Position numbers and translations under genes: made by a program. Positions 1-11,604 of a stretch of DNA of 64,000 bases are shown piece by piece. The notes under the pieces were generated by a model. It saw only the letters and a list, made by a program, of their open reading frames with translations. It was not told the DNA's origin and ran no database searches. The number at the start of each line of letters is the position of its first letter. Within the stretch, counting starts at the first letter, position 1. Source of the DNA: Pseudomonas sp. R5-89-07 (GTDB lineage Bacteria; Pseudomonadota; Gammaproteobacteria; Pseudomonadales; Pseudomonadaceae); the NCBI RefSeq assembly GCF_003851685.1, contig NZ_CP027727.1, positions 4,898,001 to 4,962,000 on the forward strand, read 5' to 3'.

Positions 1-124
1 GCACGTAGGCAAGGCCGGAACAGCCCGTGGTGCGAACACCCAGACGAATCCCCTCACCTTTACCGCGCCCATTCAGGGAGCGGCGAATGTGCTGCGCAGC
101 CGCTTCTGTCATGCTGATAGCCAT
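1..124 (-). CDS. iscA: Iron-sulfur cluster assembly protein IscA (N-terminal part, runs off window)
   Basis: Only the first 41 codons are inside the window; the gene continues past base 1. The visible N-terminus ([15 protein letters not shown]...) is typical of the A-type Fe-S carrier IscA/HesB, and the first ligand cysteine is visible at residue 35 in TGCSG. IscA passes assembled Fe-S clusters to apo-proteins in the cytosol. It follows iscU by 28 bases on the same strand, the expected place in an iscRSUA operon. The two C-terminal cysteines cannot be checked. Confidence 0.93.
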   Translation of the reverse strand, partial: MAISMTEAAAQHIRRSLNGRGKGEGIRLGVRTTGCSGLAYV

Positions 125-152
125 CGTTGACTCCTTACTCGTCGCCAAATGC

Positions 153-539
153 TTAGATCAAGCCTTTCTTCTGCTTGTAGTCGCGAACGGCCGCCTTGAT
201 GGCGTCTTCTGCGAGTACCGAGCAGTGAATTTTAACTGGCGGCAGGGCCAGTTCTTCGGCCAGCTGGGTGTTGCTGATGGTGACAGCCTCATCCAGGGTC
301 TTGCCTTTCATCCATTCGGTCGCCAGGGAGCTGGAGGCGATAGCCGAACCGCAGCCGTAGGTCTTGAACTTGGCGTCTTCGATAACGCCAGCGTCGTTGA
401 CCTTGATCTGCAGGCGCATCACATCGCCGCACGCCGGAGCGCCAACCATGCCAGTGCCGACATCAGGATCTTGCGCGTCCATCTTGCCGACGTTGCGCGG
501 GTTTTCGTAGTGGTCGATGACCTTTTCGCTGTAAGCCAT
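153..539 (-). CDS. iscU: Fe-S cluster scaffold protein IscU
   Basis: 128 aa, the usual family length. IscU is the cytosolic scaffold on which IscS-derived sulfur and iron form [2Fe-2S] and [4Fe-4S] clusters before transfer with HscBA. The three ligand cysteines are visible in PACGD (residue 37), YGCGS (63) and IHCS (106), with the LPPVK HscA-recognition motif just before the last one. It lies between iscS (99-base gap) and iscA on the minus strand, so it is very likely co-transcribed from the iscR promoter. Confidence 0.98.
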   Translation of the reverse strand: MAYSEKVIDHYENPRNVGKMDAQDPDVGTGMVGAPACGDVMRLQIKVNDAGVIEDAKFKTYGCGSAIASSSLATEWMKGKTLDEAVTISNTQLAEELALPPVKIHCSVLAEDAIKAAVRDYKQKKGLI

Positions 540-638
540 GGTACTGATTCCTCACTCATCAGGGCCGCTCTGGAACCCTGTAGAAACGCCTGCGTTTTCC
601 GCCACGTTCCTACAGAGCTTGGGTGGCGGCTTCTATAT

Positions 639-1853
639 TTAGTGTGCCGCCCACTCGATCTTGGAGATATCGACACCGTCTTTGTACATGTCCCACAGCG
701 GCGACAGAACGCGCAGCTTGTTGACGGCTTCGCAGACTTTCTGCGCGGCGTAGTCGACTTGCTCTTCAGTGGTGAAGCGGCCGAAGGTAAAGCGGATCGA
801 GCTGTGTGCCAGTTCGTCGTTACGGCCCAGGGCGCGCAATACATACGAAGGCTCAAGGGATGCCGAGGTGCAGGCCGAACCGGACGATACCGCCAGGTCC
901 TTGAGCGCCATGATCAGCGACTCGCCTTCGACGTAGTTGAAGCTCAAATTCAGGTTGTGCGGTACACGTGCAGTCATGCTGCCGTTGATGTACAGCTCTT
1001 CAAGGTTCTCGACCTGCTTGTAGAAGCGATCGCTCAACGCTTTGATGCGCACGTTTTCGGCAGCCATGTCTTCCTTGGCTACGCGGAAGGCTTCGCCCAT
1101 CCCGACGATCTGGTGGGTCGCCAGGGTACCGGAACGCATGCCGCGCTCGTGGCCGCCACCGTGCATGGTGGCTTCGATACGCACGCGTGGCTTACGGCTC
1201 ACGTACAGCGCGCCGATGCCTTTAGGGCCGTAGGTCTTGTGGGCCGAGAACGACATCAGGTCGACTTTCAGCTTGGACAGGTCGATCTCGACCTTGCCGG
1301 TGGACTGAGCAGCGTCGACGTGCAGCAGAATGCCCTTGGAGCGGGTCAGTTCGCCGATCGCTTCGATGTCGTTGATGGTGCCGATTTCGTTGTTCACGTG
1401 AATCACGGACACCAGGATGGTGTCATCACGCAGCGCGGCTTCGATCATGGCCGGGGTGACGATACCGTCGGTGGTCGGCTCGAGGTAGGTGACCTCAAAA
1501 CCTTCACGCTCCAGTTGGCGCATGGTGTCGAGGACAGCCTTGTGCTCAATCTTGGTGGTGATCAGGTGCTTGCCCTTGGTCGCGTAGAAATGCGCTGCGC
1601 CCTTGATCGCCAGGTTGTCGGACTCGGTGGCACCGGAGGTCCAGACGATTTCACGTGGGTCGGCGCCCACCAGGTCGGCGACCTGGCGACGAGCGTTCTC
1701 GACCGCTTCCTCGGCTTTCCAGCCGAATACGTGGGAGCGGGAGGCCGGGTTGCCGAAGTTTCCGTCAACCAGCAGGCATTCGCTCATTTTTTGCGCGACA
1801 CGTGGATCAACCGGGGTGGTCGCTGAGTAATCAAGGTAAATCGGCAATTTCAT
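639..1853 (-). CDS. iscS: Cysteine desulfurase IscS
   Basis: 404 aa PLP enzyme that removes sulfur from cysteine as a persulfide and passes it to IscU, and in many bacteria to tRNA thiolation. The PLP lysine is K206 in [10 protein letters not shown], and the persulfide cysteine is C328 in [14 protein letters not shown] on the mobile loop. The length and the group I loop distinguish it from SufS. An AGGAGA ribosome site lies 6 bases before the ATG. It is the second gene of the isc operon, 50 bases after iscR. Confidence 0.98.
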   Translation of the reverse strand: MKLPIYLDYSATTPVDPRVAQKMSECLLVDGNFGNPASRSHVFGWKAEEAVENARRQVADLVGADPREIVWTSGATESDNLAIKGAAHFYATKGKHLITTKIEHKAVLDTMRQLEREGFEVTYLEPTTDGIVTPAMIEAALRDDTILVSVIHVNNEIGTINDIEAIGELTRSKGILLHVDAAQSTGKVEIDLSKLKVDLMSFSAHKTYGPKGIGALYVSRKPRVRIEATMHGGGHERGMRSGTLATHQIVGMGEAFRVAKEDMAAENVRIKALSDRFYKQVENLEELYINGSMTARVPHNLNLSFNYVEGESLIMALKDLAVSSGSACTSASLEPSYVLRALGRNDELAHSSIRFTFGRFTTEEQVDYAAQKVCEAVNKLRVLSPLWDMYKDGVDISKIEWAAH

Positions 1854-1903
1854 GGACTTTCTCCTAAATCAGGCTGGCTGGCGTGCCGTTAGCTCTGCGG
1901 CTG

Positions 1904-2395
1904 TCACTCGACGGCGGACGCTTCGATCTTGTCCAGACGCGGCGCCTTGGTGTTGCAACGGCGCTGGTCCTGACGCTGGGCTACTTCTTGCACCTCACGG
2001 CGAGTCACAAGATCAGCCAAGCTGATACCACTCAAAAACTCATGGATCTGCAGGCTCAAGTCACACCACAAGTGGTGCGTCAGGCAGGTGTCGCCGGCGT
2101 GGCAGTCACCCAGGCCCTGGCATTTGGTGGCGTCGACGGATTCGTTGACCGCGTCGATCACCTGAGCCACCTGGATGCCCTGCATGTCGCGGGACAACTG
2201 ATAGCCACCACCCGGCCCCCGCACACTGGAAACCAGGTTGCTACGGCGCAACTTGGCGAACAGCTGCTCGAGGTAGGACAGGGAAATGCCTTGGCGCTCG
2301 GAGATATCGGCCAGGGACACCGGCCCAGTTTGCGCGTGCAAAGCCAGGTCGAGCATGGCAGTCACCGCGTATCGGCCTTTTGTAGTCAGTCTCAT
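1904..2395 (-). CDS. iscR: Fe-S cluster-sensing Rrf2-family regulator IscR
   Basis: 163 aa from the ATG giving [11 protein letters not shown], the standard N-terminus; the longer upstream reading frame has no family similarity and was dropped. Rrf2 winged-helix DNA-binding domain at about residues 1-60. The [2Fe-2S] ligands are C92, C98, C104 and H107. As holo-protein IscR represses the isc operon; the apo form has other targets. Two tandem IscR type-1-like sites lie just upstream (2437-2486), consistent with feedback control by cluster supply. Confidence 0.97.
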   Translation of the reverse strand: MRLTTKGRYAVTAMLDLALHAQTGPVSLADISERQGISLSYLEQLFAKLRRSNLVSSVRGPGGGYQLSRDMQGIQVAQVIDAVNESVDATKCQGLGDCHAGDTCLTHHLWCDLSLQIHEFLSGISLADLVTRREVQEVAQRQDQRRCNTKAPRLDKIEASAVE

Positions 2396-2436
2396 GGACA
2401 AGTACCAAGGTGTTTCAGAATGGGAGCAAGTATGCG

Positions 2437-2486
2437 ATTCCCGAGTATTTAAGTCAACTATAAGACCTAGTACTTTAGTCAGGATT
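2437..2486 (-). promoter_or_regulatory. Two tandem IscR type-1-like operator sites upstream of iscR
   Basis: Read on the minus strand, 2461-2437 contains ATAGTTGACT...TACTCGGGAAT, close to the type 1 IscR consensus (ATAnYYGACT-WWW-YAGTCRRnTAT). An adjacent dyad CCTGACTAAAGTACTAGG lies at about 2484-2467. E. coli iscR likewise has two such sites overlapping its promoter. The matches were seen by eye; binding is inferred. Confidence 0.65.
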
Positions 2487-2583
2487 ACCCGTAAAAAGGG
2501 CGCGCGAATCATAGCAGGACGGGGCGCAAGCGAACAGCAGGAACAGGACAGGGCAGGAATTCCCAGACCAATGAAGATCAAAA

Positions 2584-2672
2584 TGTGGGAGGGGGCTTGC
2601 CCCCGATAGCGGTGGATCAGTCAATACATGGGGGCCTGACATACCGCAATCGGGGGCAAGCCCCCTCCCACA
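2584..2672. repeat. REPIN 1 (inverted REP doublet, 89 bp)
   Basis: Two inverted arms, each carrying GTGGGAGGGGGCTTGCCCCC or its complement, flank a short variable spacer. Each arm is itself a hairpin. It lies between the iscR regulatory region and the end of cysE. The same 89-bp unit recurs at 5306, 47194, 54394 and 57373, and in a split copy around 61979/63276. Such doublets are normally mobilised in trans by a RAYT (REP-associated tyrosine) transposase; none is seen in this window. Confidence 0.93.
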
Positions 2673-2697
2673 GGGGATCTGTGGTGGTGACGAGAAC

Positions 2698-3480
2698 TCA
2701 GCCGGCCTTGGTGGCGGCTTCGTCCTTGATCTGGGCGAAGTCTTCTTCGCGCAACTCAGGCAATTCCTTGGCGCAGTAAGGGCTGCCCAGGTCCTTCAGC
2801 GCGCCGCACATCCCGTCCAACTTGCCATCCACCGCTTGCAGATGATCGAGCAGTTGGCCAATGGCGCGAGCCACCGGGTCGGGCATGTCTTCGCTGACAC
2901 CGTAAGCGTCGAAACCGATCTTCTCGGCCATGGCCTTGCGCTTGGCTTCCTGCTCGTCGCCAACTTCGGGCTTGACGATGATCCGCCCAGGAATGCCCAC
3001 CACCGTGGCACCGGGTGGCACTGCCTTGGTGACCACCGCATTGGAGCCCACCTTGGCACCGGCGCCTACAGTGAACGGGCCGAGCACCTTGGCGCCAGCA
3101 CCCACCACTACGCCATCGCCCAGCGTCGGGTGGCGCTTGCCTTTATTCCAGGTGGTACCGCCCAGGGTCACGCCCTGATAGAGCGTCACGTCATCACCAA
3201 TTTCAGCCGTCTCGCCAATCACGATGCCCATGCCGTGGTCGATAAAGAAGCGACGGCCAACCTTGGCGCCCGGATGGATTTCGATCCCGGTCAACCAACG
3301 CCCGAAGTTCGACACCAGGCGCGCCAGCCATTTCCAGCCCATGCCCCACAAGGCGCCGGACAGACGGTGAATCCAGATCGCGTGCATGCCCGGGTAGCAG
3401 GTCAGCACTTCAAAGGCGTTGCGCGCCGCCGGGTCACGGTGGAAAACACTCTGGATATCTTCTCGCAAACGCTCGAACAT
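2698..3480 (-). CDS. cysE: Serine O-acetyltransferase CysE
   Basis: 260 aa enzyme that acetylates L-serine with acetyl-CoA, the committed step of cysteine synthesis in the cytosol. The N-terminal helical region is followed by left-handed beta-helix hexapeptide repeats from about residue 60 to 170, including [22 protein letters not shown] and GVTLGGT signatures. It lies between trmJ (2-base gap) and iscR on the minus strand. This is a sensible arrangement because cysteine is the substrate of IscS. The REPIN separates it from iscR, which has its own regulatory region. Confidence 0.96.
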   Translation of the reverse strand: MFERLREDIQSVFHRDPAARNAFEVLTCYPGMHAIWIHRLSGALWGMGWKWLARLVSNFGRWLTGIEIHPGAKVGRRFFIDHGMGIVIGETAEIGDDVTLYQGVTLGGTTWNKGKRHPTLGDGVVVGAGAKVLGPFTVGAGAKVGSNAVVTKAVPPGATVVGIPGRIIVKPEVGDEQEAKRKAMAEKIGFDAYGVSEDMPDPVARAIGQLLDHLQAVDGKLDGMCGALKDLGSPYCAKELPELREEDFAQIKDEAATKAG

Positions 3481-3482
3481 TT

Positions 3483-4253
3483 TTAATCCTTCCGCTTAAG
3501 GAGCTCGCCACGGGCCGCTTTCTGGGTTTCCGTGAGGATGCCACGCAATATATTCATTTCTGCCCGGCTGACCGAGCTGCGTCCGTAAAGGCGACGCAGG
3601 CGCGCCATCAAGTGCCGTGGTTTTTCAGGATCGAGGAACTCGATGGCCACCAGGGTTTGCTCCAGGTGTTCATAGAATCGTTCCAGCTCGTCCATGGTGG
3701 CGAGCTCGCCACTTTTGGTCGATGCAACCTCTTCCTTCTCCATCTTGCTGGGCTGACCGGCAGCTGCCAGCCAGGCCATGCGCACTTCGTACGTCAGCAC
3801 CTGCACCGCCGCGCCGAGGTTCAGCGAACTGAACTCGGGGTCTGATGGGATGTGCACGTGGTAGTGACATCGCTGCAGCTCTTCGTTGGTCAGACCGGAG
3901 TCTTCACGGCCAAACACCAGGGCGATTTCTGCGCCACCGGCGGCCTCCTCCACCACTTTGGTGCCGCACTCACGCGGATCCAGCAGCGGCCAGGGAATGC
4001 GACGATCACGAGCGCTGGTGCCGAGCACCAGGTTGCAGCCGACCAGGGCATCTTCCAGAGTGGCGACAACCTGGGCGTTTTCCAGGATGTCATTGGCGCC
4101 GGATGCACGCGCATCGGCCTCGTGGTGCGGAAATACACGCGGCTCGACTAGCACCAGGCGTGTCAGCCCCATGTTTTTCATGGCTCGAGCTACCCCGCCG
4201 ATGTTGCCGGGGTGGCTGGTATTGACCAGGACGACACGAATGTTTTGCAGCAA
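3483..4253 (-). CDS. trmJ: tRNA (cytidine/uridine-32-2'-O)-methyltransferase TrmJ
   Basis: 256 aa SPOUT-class methyltransferase that puts 2'-O-methyl on residue 32 of several tRNAs using S-adenosylmethionine. The N-terminus [21 protein letters not shown] and the knot motifs around [15 protein letters not shown] are diagnostic of the TrmH/TrmJ family, and the C-terminal extension is of TrmJ type. It is the first gene of the trmJ-cysE block and is divergent from suhB. trmJ beside iscR is the common gamma-proteobacterial order. Confidence 0.95.
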   Translation of the reverse strand: MLQNIRVVLVNTSHPGNIGGVARAMKNMGLTRLVLVEPRVFPHHEADARASGANDILENAQVVATLEDALVGCNLVLGTSARDRRIPWPLLDPRECGTKVVEEAAGGAEIALVFGREDSGLTNEELQRCHYHVHIPSDPEFSSLNLGAAVQVLTYEVRMAWLAAAGQPSKMEKEEVASTKSGELATMDELERFYEHLEQTLVAIEFLDPEKPRHLMARLRRLYGRSSVSRAEMNILRGILTETQKAARGELLKRKD

Positions 4254-4334
4254 GGGAGGCGCTCTCGGACACGGGAAAGGGGAGCAAATCTTACAGAACC
4301 GCCCAAGGTTATGCCACGAAAGCTAACGTCGTCC

Positions 4335-4362
4335 TTCACCTGAAGAAAGTTTCTGCTAGAAT
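4335..4362 (+). promoter_or_regulatory. Candidate sigma-70 promoter of suhB
   Basis: TTCACC (4335-4340) and TAGAAT (4357-4362) are separated by 16 bases and lie 37 bases before the suhB ATG. This is the only well-placed pair in the gap between the divergent trmJ and suhB genes. Assigned by eye. Confidence 0.4.
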
Positions 4363-4398
4363 GCCCGGCTTTCTTTAACAACCTTAGGTGACACATCC

Positions 4399-5214
4399 AT
4401 GCAGCCCATGCTGAATATCGCGCTGCGCGCCGCCCGCAGCGCCAGTGAATTGATCTTCCGCTCTATCGAGCGCCTGGATACCATCAAGGTCGACGAAAAA
4501 GACGCCAAGGATTATGTATCCGAGGTGGATCGCGCCGCCGAACAGAAAATCATCGACGCCCTGCGCAAGGCCTACCCTACCCACGGCATCCTCGGTGAAG
4601 AAACCGGCCTGCACAAAGGTAGCGGCGAAGGCGAAGACTACCTGTGGATCATCGACCCACTGGATGGCACCACCAACTTCCTGCGCGGCATCCCACACTT
4701 TGCCGTGAGCATCGCCTGCAAATACCGTGGCCGCCTGGAACACGCCGTTGTTCTGGACCCGGTTCGCCAGGAAGAATTCACCGCTAGCCGTGGCCGTGGC
4801 GCCCAGCTCAATGGCCGTCGCCTGCGCGTCAGCGGCCGCACCAGCCTGGATGGCGCCCTGCTGGGCACCGGCTTCCCGTTCCGCGACGATCAAATGGACA
4901 ACCTGGAAAACTACCTGGGCATGTTTCGCGCCCTGGTCGGCCAGACCGCAGGTATCCGTCGCGCTGGCGCAGCGAGCCTGGACCTGGCTTATGTGGCTGC
5001 CGGTCGTTTCGACGCGTTCTGGGAGTCGGGCCTGTCCGAATGGGACATGGCTGCAGGCGCCCTGCTGATCCAGGAAGCGGGCGGCCTGGTGAGCGACTTC
5101 ACCGGCGGTCATGACTTCCTTGAAAAAGGCCACGTGGTTGCCGGCAACACCAAATGCTTCAAGGCAGTACTGACGGCGATCCAGCCGCACCTGCCGGCTT
5201 CGCTGAAGCGCTAA
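4399..5214 (+). CDS. suhB: Inositol-1-monophosphatase / ribosome-associated factor SuhB
   Basis: 271 aa Mg-dependent phosphatase. The IMPase metal-binding motifs are present: GEETG, DPLDGTTNF and, near the C-terminus, ESGLSEWDMAAGALLIQEAGG. The family hydrolyses inositol phosphates. The enterobacterial orthologue also works in rRNA antitermination, and in Pseudomonas SuhB affects virulence gene control. It is a single-gene unit, divergent from trmJ and closed by a strong hairpin terminator. Confidence 0.96.
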   Translation: MQPMLNIALRAARSASELIFRSIERLDTIKVDEKDAKDYVSEVDRAAEQKIIDALRKAYPTHGILGEETGLHKGSGEGEDYLWIIDPLDGTTNFLRGIPHFAVSIACKYRGRLEHAVVLDPVRQEEFTASRGRGAQLNGRRLRVSGRTSLDGALLGTGFPFRDDQMDNLENYLGMFRALVGQTAGIRRAGAASLDLAYVAAGRFDAFWESGLSEWDMAAGALLIQEAGGLVSDFTGGHDFLEKGHVVAGNTKCFKAVLTAIQPHLPASLKR

Positions 5215-5226
5215 GCGAGCGAGCAC

Positions 5227-5256
5227 AAAAAAGCACCCCGAGGGGTGCTTTTTTTA
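5227..5256 (+). terminator. Rho-independent terminator of suhB
   Basis: The perfect stem AAGCACCCC/GGGGTGCTT is followed by a run of seven T, starting about 15 bases after the suhB stop codon. Confidence 0.93.
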
Positions 5257-5305
5257 TGCCTGGGATTTGCTGTGTAGTGAAACTCTAGCAACACCACCAT
5301 TCAAA

Positions 5306-5394
5306 TGTGGGAGGGGGCTTGCCCCCGATGGCAGTGGGTCAGAGCCTGATTGGCTGGCTGATACACTGCTATCGGGGGCAAGCCCCCTCCCACA
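5306..5394. repeat. REPIN 2 (inverted REP doublet, 89 bp)
   Basis: Same arms and exact length as the copy at 2584. It lies between two convergent genes (suhB and the glycine-zipper gene), a typical intergenic position for these elements. Confidence 0.93.
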
Positions 5395-5425
5395 TTTTGA
5401 GCTGTATCGGTTTTTGAATCTGTTA

Positions 5426-5965
5426 CTACTGGTTCTGGCCGAGGATCAGACGACCTTCTTTGTCGACCGGAATCTGGCCGCCTGGATCACGCTCCATACG
5501 TACCGTGCCTTCCTTGCCGTCCAGGTTGTAACGCACGTCGTAACCCACAACCTTGTCACTGATGTCGTTCACGGTGTTACAACGGGTCTGGGTAGTGGTG
5601 TAGGTATCACGGTTCTGCATACCTTCCTGAACCTTGTTACCCGCGTAACCGCCACCAACCGCACCGGCTACGGTAGCCAGCTTCTTGCCGTTACCACCGC
5701 CGATCTGGTTGCCCAGCAGGCCACCGGCAAGGGCGCCCACCACGGTACCGGCGATTTGATGCTGGTCCTGCACCGGACGCTGCCGGGTCACTGTGACGTC
5801 CTTGCAGACCTCACGCGGGGTTTTGATCTGGGTTTTCACCGGCTGTACCGCCAGTACTTGCGCATACTCAGGGCCGCTTTTTACCAGGCTGTAGGTGGCA
5901 ACAGCACCCCCGGCAGTCACACCGACAGCACCCAATACCGCACCAACCAGCAACGACTTGTTCAC
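5426..5965 (-). CDS. Glycine-zipper 2TM-domain envelope protein (GTG start)
   Basis: 179 aa. Start set at the GTG because AGGAGG lies exactly 6 bases before it; an in-frame ATG seven codons upstream lacks a ribosome site. N-terminal hydrophobic segment KSLLVGAVLGAVGVTAGGAV (signal or anchor). A glycine-zipper 2TM domain at about residues 80-125 (VVGALAGGLLGNQIGGGNGK, then GAVGGGYAGNKVQ). The C-terminal part contains VVGYDVRYNLDGKEGTVRM, as in Rickettsia 17-kDa-antigen-like/YmgG-type proteins. Probably an envelope protein; precise function unknown. Confidence 0.85.
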   Translation of the reverse strand: MNKSLLVGAVLGAVGVTAGGAVATYSLVKSGPEYAQVLAVQPVKTQIKTPREVCKDVTVTRQRPVQDQHQIAGTVVGALAGGLLGNQIGGGNGKKLATVAGAVGGGYAGNKVQEGMQNRDTYTTTQTRCNTVNDISDKVVGYDVRYNLDGKEGTVRMERDPGGQIPVDKEGRLILGQNQ

Positions 5966-6025
5966 GTTGAACCTCCTGACCATCACAAACGGATCGAAAG
6001 ATCCGCGCTATACCCAGCCTTGGAG

Positions 6026-6060
6026 CAAAAAAAAGGGCGCGAGTTCAATCTCGCGCCCTT
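6026..6060 (-). terminator. Rho-independent terminator after secF
   Basis: The perfect 11-bp stem AAGGGCGCGAG/CTCGCGCCCTT has a 6-base loop. On the minus strand it is followed by a T run. It ends the yajC-secD-secF unit, upstream of the glycine-zipper gene. Confidence 0.9.
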
Positions 6061-6088
6061 CTTGCAACCTTGGATCAACAAACGCCCA

Positions 6089-7003
6089 TCAAGGACGGTC
6101 GTCGACCTCCTTGCCAGTGCTGGCCGGAGGGATCAGGTCTTCGCTGTTGAGGTTCAGCCAGATCAGCACCACGTTGGCGATGTAGATCGACGAGTAGGTA
6201 CCCGCCAGAACGCCAATGAACAGTGCCAGGGAGAAGCCCCACAGGTTGTCGCCACCGAAGATCATCAGTGCCGCGATCGCCAGCAAGGTGGAGATCGACG
6301 TGGCCATGGTCCGCAACAGCGTCTGGGTGGTGGAGATGTTGATGTTTTCGATCAACGTCGCCTTGCGCAGTACGCGGAAGTTCTCACGAACCCGGTCGAA
6401 TACCACGATGGTGTCGTTGAGCGAGTAACCAATGATCGCCAGTACCGCGGCCAGTACCGTCAGGTCGAAGGTGATCTGGAAGTACGCCAGGATGCCAACG
6501 GTCACGATCACATCGTGAATCAGCGACACAATGGCGCCGACACCGAACTTCCACTGAAAGCGGAACGCCAGGTAGATCATGATGCCGACCAGCGCCATCA
6601 GCATGCCGAGGCCGCCCTGGTCGCGCAGTTCTTCGCCTACTTGCGGGCCGACGAACTCGACGCGCTTGACCGACGCCGGGTTGTCGCCACCGACCTTCTG
6701 CAAGGCCTCGGCCACCTGGTGACCCAGTTGTGGGTCTTCGCCAGGCATGCGCACCAGCAGGTCGGTCGTGGCGCCAAAGCTCTGCACCACCGCCTCGTGA
6801 TAGCCGGCCTTGACCAGCTCGTCACGCACCTTGGTTACGTCGGCCGGCTTCTCGTAGGTCAGCTCGATGAGCGTACCGCCGGTGAAGTCCAGGCCGTAGT
6901 TCAGGCCCTTATGGAACCAGCTGAACAACGCCAGAACGGTAAGGAGCACGGTGACGCCGAACGCAATGTTGCGAACGCCCATGAAGTTGATTGTACGTAA
7001 CAT
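6089..7003 (-). CDS. secF: Protein translocase subunit SecF
   Basis: 304 aa inner-membrane protein with six predicted membrane segments and a periplasmic P1 domain. The family motif GLDFTGGTLIEL follows the first segment, and the conserved region around GYSLNDTIVVFDRVREN is present. With SecD it uses proton motive force to pull secreted proteins across the membrane after SecA-driven entry. It follows secD after 9 bases; terminator right after the gene. Confidence 0.97.
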   Translation of the reverse strand: MLRTINFMGVRNIAFGVTVLLTVLALFSWFHKGLNYGLDFTGGTLIELTYEKPADVTKVRDELVKAGYHEAVVQSFGATTDLLVRMPGEDPQLGHQVAEALQKVGGDNPASVKRVEFVGPQVGEELRDQGGLGMLMALVGIMIYLAFRFQWKFGVGAIVSLIHDVIVTVGILAYFQITFDLTVLAAVLAIIGYSLNDTIVVFDRVRENFRVLRKATLIENINISTTQTLLRTMATSISTLLAIAALMIFGGDNLWGFSLALFIGVLAGTYSSIYIANVVLIWLNLNSEDLIPPASTGKEVDDRP

Positions 7004-7012
7004 GGCAGCCCC

Positions 7013-8881
7013 TTAAATCCACAACTTCTTGAAGTCACGCCCGCCAAAGATCAGGTTGACCATTGCGCGGGTCACCATGATGGCCGTGAACATCGAGGTA
7101 AAGATACCGAGGGACATGGTCACCGCAAAACCTTTGACCGGGCCGGTGCCCATGGCAAAGAGAATCCCGCCGACCAGCAACGTGGTCAGGTTGGAGTCGA
7201 GAATCGCGGTGAATGCCCGGCCGAAGCCTTCGTTGATTGCACGCTGTACGGTCATGCCGGCAGCGATCTCTTCACGAATCCGCGAGAAGATCAGCACGTT
7301 GGCGTCAACCGCCATACCCATGGTCAGCACGATACCGGCGATGCCTGGCAGGGTCAGCGTAGCGCCCAGCAGCGACATCAGGGCCAGCAGCATCACCATG
7401 TTGCCCGCCAGGGCCACCGTGGCGATCACGCCGAAGAAGCGATAGATGGCGATGATGAACAGCGACACGAACAACATGCCCCACAGCGCCGCATCGACAC
7501 CCTTAGTGATGTTGTCGGCACCCAGGCTCGGGCCGATGGTGCGTTCTTCAGCGAAGTACATCGGCGCAGCCAGGCCACCGGCACGCAGCAGCAAGGCCAG
7601 TTCCGAAGACTCGCCCTGGCCGTTCAGGCCGGTGATACGGAATTGCGCACCCAGCGGCGACTGGATGGTCGCCAGGCTGATGATCTTCTTCTCTTCCTTG
7701 AAGGTCTGCACCGGCACGTCTTTTTCGACGCCGTTGACCATCTGCTTGGTGTAGGTGGTAACAGGACGTTGCTCGATGAAGATCACCGCCATGCTGCGAC
7801 CGACGTTGCTGCGCGTGGCGCGGCTCATCAGTTCGCCGCCGTGACCATCCAGGCGGATGTTCACTTCAGGGGTACCGTGCTCGCCGAAACCGGCCTTGGC
7901 GTCGGTGACCTGGTCACCGGTGATGATCAAGCCACGCTCGATCAATGCAGGAGGACGGTTGCCTTCACGGAATTCAAACTCTTCGGAAGTCGCGCGCGAA
8001 GCACCCGGCTCAGCCGCGAGGCGGAATTCCAGGTTGGCGGTTTTACCCAGGATACGCTTGGCTTCAGCGGTGTCCTGCACGCCCGGCAGCTCAACCACGA
8101 TACGGTTGGCACCCTGGCGCTGCACGATCGGCTCGGCCACACCCAGTTCGTTGACGCGGTTACGCACCGTGGTCAAGTTCTGCTTGATCGAGTATTCGCG
8201 GATTTCCGCGATCTTGGCCGGGCTCATCGCCAGACGCAGCACCGCCTGACCATTCAGGTCAGCCGGCACGATGTCGAAATCATTGAAGTTCTTGCGGATC
8301 AGCGCACGGGCCTGTTCGCGGGAAGCTTCGTCAGCAAAACCCAGCTGAATGGCGCCATTGAGTTGCGGCAGGCTGCGATAGCGCAGCTTCTCTTTGCGCA
8401 GCAGGCTCTTCACGTCGCCTTCGTAGACTTTCAGACGCGCGTCGAGGGCTTTGTCCATGTCGACTTCCAGCAGGAAGTGCACACCGCCGGACAAGTCCAG
8501 ACCCAGCTTCATCGGGTGCGCGCCAATGCTGCGCAACCATTGTGGCGTGGTCTGTGCCAGGTTGAGGGCGACAACGTAGTCATCACCCATGACCTTGCGC
8601 ACAACGTCTTTGGCCGGCAATTGGTCTTCCTGCTTGGCCAGGCGCAACAAGCCGCCCTTCGCACCAGCCGCCAATGTTGCCGCCTTGACCTGGATGCCCG
8701 CGTCAGTGAGCGCTTTGCTCGCGCGTTCCAGATCAGCCTGATTGACCTGCAGCGCAGTGCTGGCGCCAGTGATCTGGATCGCCGGGTCATCAGGATAGAG
8801 ATTGGGAGCGGAATAAATAAAACCGATCGCCAGCACCGCCAGGATCAGTACGTATTTCCACAGAGGGTATTTGTTCAGCAT
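7013..8881 (-). CDS. secD: Protein translocase subunit SecD
   Basis: 622 aa from the ATG giving MLNKYPLWKYV; a GTG codon directly before it is the alternative start. One N-terminal membrane segment, a large periplasmic domain with LGLDLSGGVHFLLEVD, and five C-terminal segments including the GMAVDANVLIFSRIREE motif. It partners SecF in proton-driven late-stage export. It sits between yajC and secF in the conserved tgt-yajC-secDF order. Confidence 0.97.
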   Translation of the reverse strand: MLNKYPLWKYVLILAVLAIGFIYSAPNLYPDDPAIQITGASTALQVNQADLERASKALTDAGIQVKAATLAAGAKGGLLRLAKQEDQLPAKDVVRKVMGDDYVVALNLAQTTPQWLRSIGAHPMKLGLDLSGGVHFLLEVDMDKALDARLKVYEGDVKSLLRKEKLRYRSLPQLNGAIQLGFADEASREQARALIRKNFNDFDIVPADLNGQAVLRLAMSPAKIAEIREYSIKQNLTTVRNRVNELGVAEPIVQRQGANRIVVELPGVQDTAEAKRILGKTANLEFRLAAEPGASRATSEEFEFREGNRPPALIERGLIITGDQVTDAKAGFGEHGTPEVNIRLDGHGGELMSRATRSNVGRSMAVIFIEQRPVTTYTKQMVNGVEKDVPVQTFKEEKKIISLATIQSPLGAQFRITGLNGQGESSELALLLRAGGLAAPMYFAEERTIGPSLGADNITKGVDAALWGMLFVSLFIIAIYRFFGVIATVALAGNMVMLLALMSLLGATLTLPGIAGIVLTMGMAVDANVLIFSRIREEIAAGMTVQRAINEGFGRAFTAILDSNLTTLLVGGILFAMGTGPVKGFAVTMSLGIFTSMFTAIMVTRAMVNLIFGGRDFKKLWI

Positions 8882-8943
8882 CACGCCGCCCGCTTATAAC
8901 GCGGGGCGCCTTGCGCGCCCCGTCGATTGGTAAAGGTTGTTAC

Positions 8944-9282
8944 TTAGATCGCTTTGAGCGTGCCTTTAGGCAGCGTGGCGGCGATGGCGCCCTTCTGGAA
9001 CTTCATTTCCACGGTGTCGGAGACTTCCAGTACCACGAAAGCATCGGAAACCTTGGTGATCTTGCCGGCGATACCGCCAGTGGTCACGACTTCGTCGCCT
9101 TTCTGCAGGCTGCCCAGCAGGTTCTTCTGCTCTTTGGCGCGCTTGGCCTGTGGACGCCAGATCATCAGGTAGAAGATGACCAGGAAGCCGACCAGGAAAA
9201 TCCACTCGAAACCACCGCCCATAGGGCCGGCAGCGGCAGGCGCAGCGGCGTCAGCCATGGCGTTAGAGATAAAAAAGCTCAT
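8944..9282 (-). CDS. yajC: Sec translocon accessory subunit YajC
   Basis: 112 aa single-span membrane protein. A short Ala/Gly-rich N-terminus precedes the segment WIFLVGFLVIFYLMIWRPQAKRAKE, with the diagnostic RPQ motif. The rest is a small cytosolic beta-rich region (GDEVVTTGGIAGKI). YajC associates with SecDF-SecYEG. It lies 43 bases after tgt and 62 bases before secD, same strand. Confidence 0.96.
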   Translation of the reverse strand: MSFFISNAMADAAAPAAAGPMGGGFEWIFLVGFLVIFYLMIWRPQAKRAKEQKNLLGSLQKGDEVVTTGGIAGKITKVSDAFVVLEVSDTVEMKFQKGAIAATLPKGTLKAI

Positions 9283-9325
9283 TTAGCACTCCAGTTGCAA
9301 ATAGTGAATCTTAGGGTCGGGAAAC

Positions 9326-11496
<2,171 letters not shown>

Positions 11497-11562
11497 GATG
11501 GGGTTCGTCTAGCAGGGCCGGGAAGTCTAGCCGAAATAGTCAAAATTGACCATGAAACGTGA

Positions 11563-11591
11563 TTGACCAACGGTAATCTCATCTCTATACT
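11563..11591 (+). promoter_or_regulatory. Sigma-70 promoter of tRNA-Leu
   Basis: TTGACC (11563-11568) and TATACT (11586-11591) are separated by an ideal 17 bases. Initiation would fall about 7 bases before the mature tRNA start. Confidence 0.8.
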
Positions 11592-11604
11592 TCGCCGCCA
11601 TTGA

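Noticed and set aside
27..1826. 599-codon open frame on the plus strand across the isc genes
   Set aside because: It is the antisense shadow of iscU and iscS, whose products and motifs are certain on the minus strand; G+C-rich codon bias opens the opposite frame.
5267..7000. 577-codon plus-strand frame
   Set aside because: Opposite-strand shadow of the glycine-zipper gene and secF; runs through a REPIN and a terminator.
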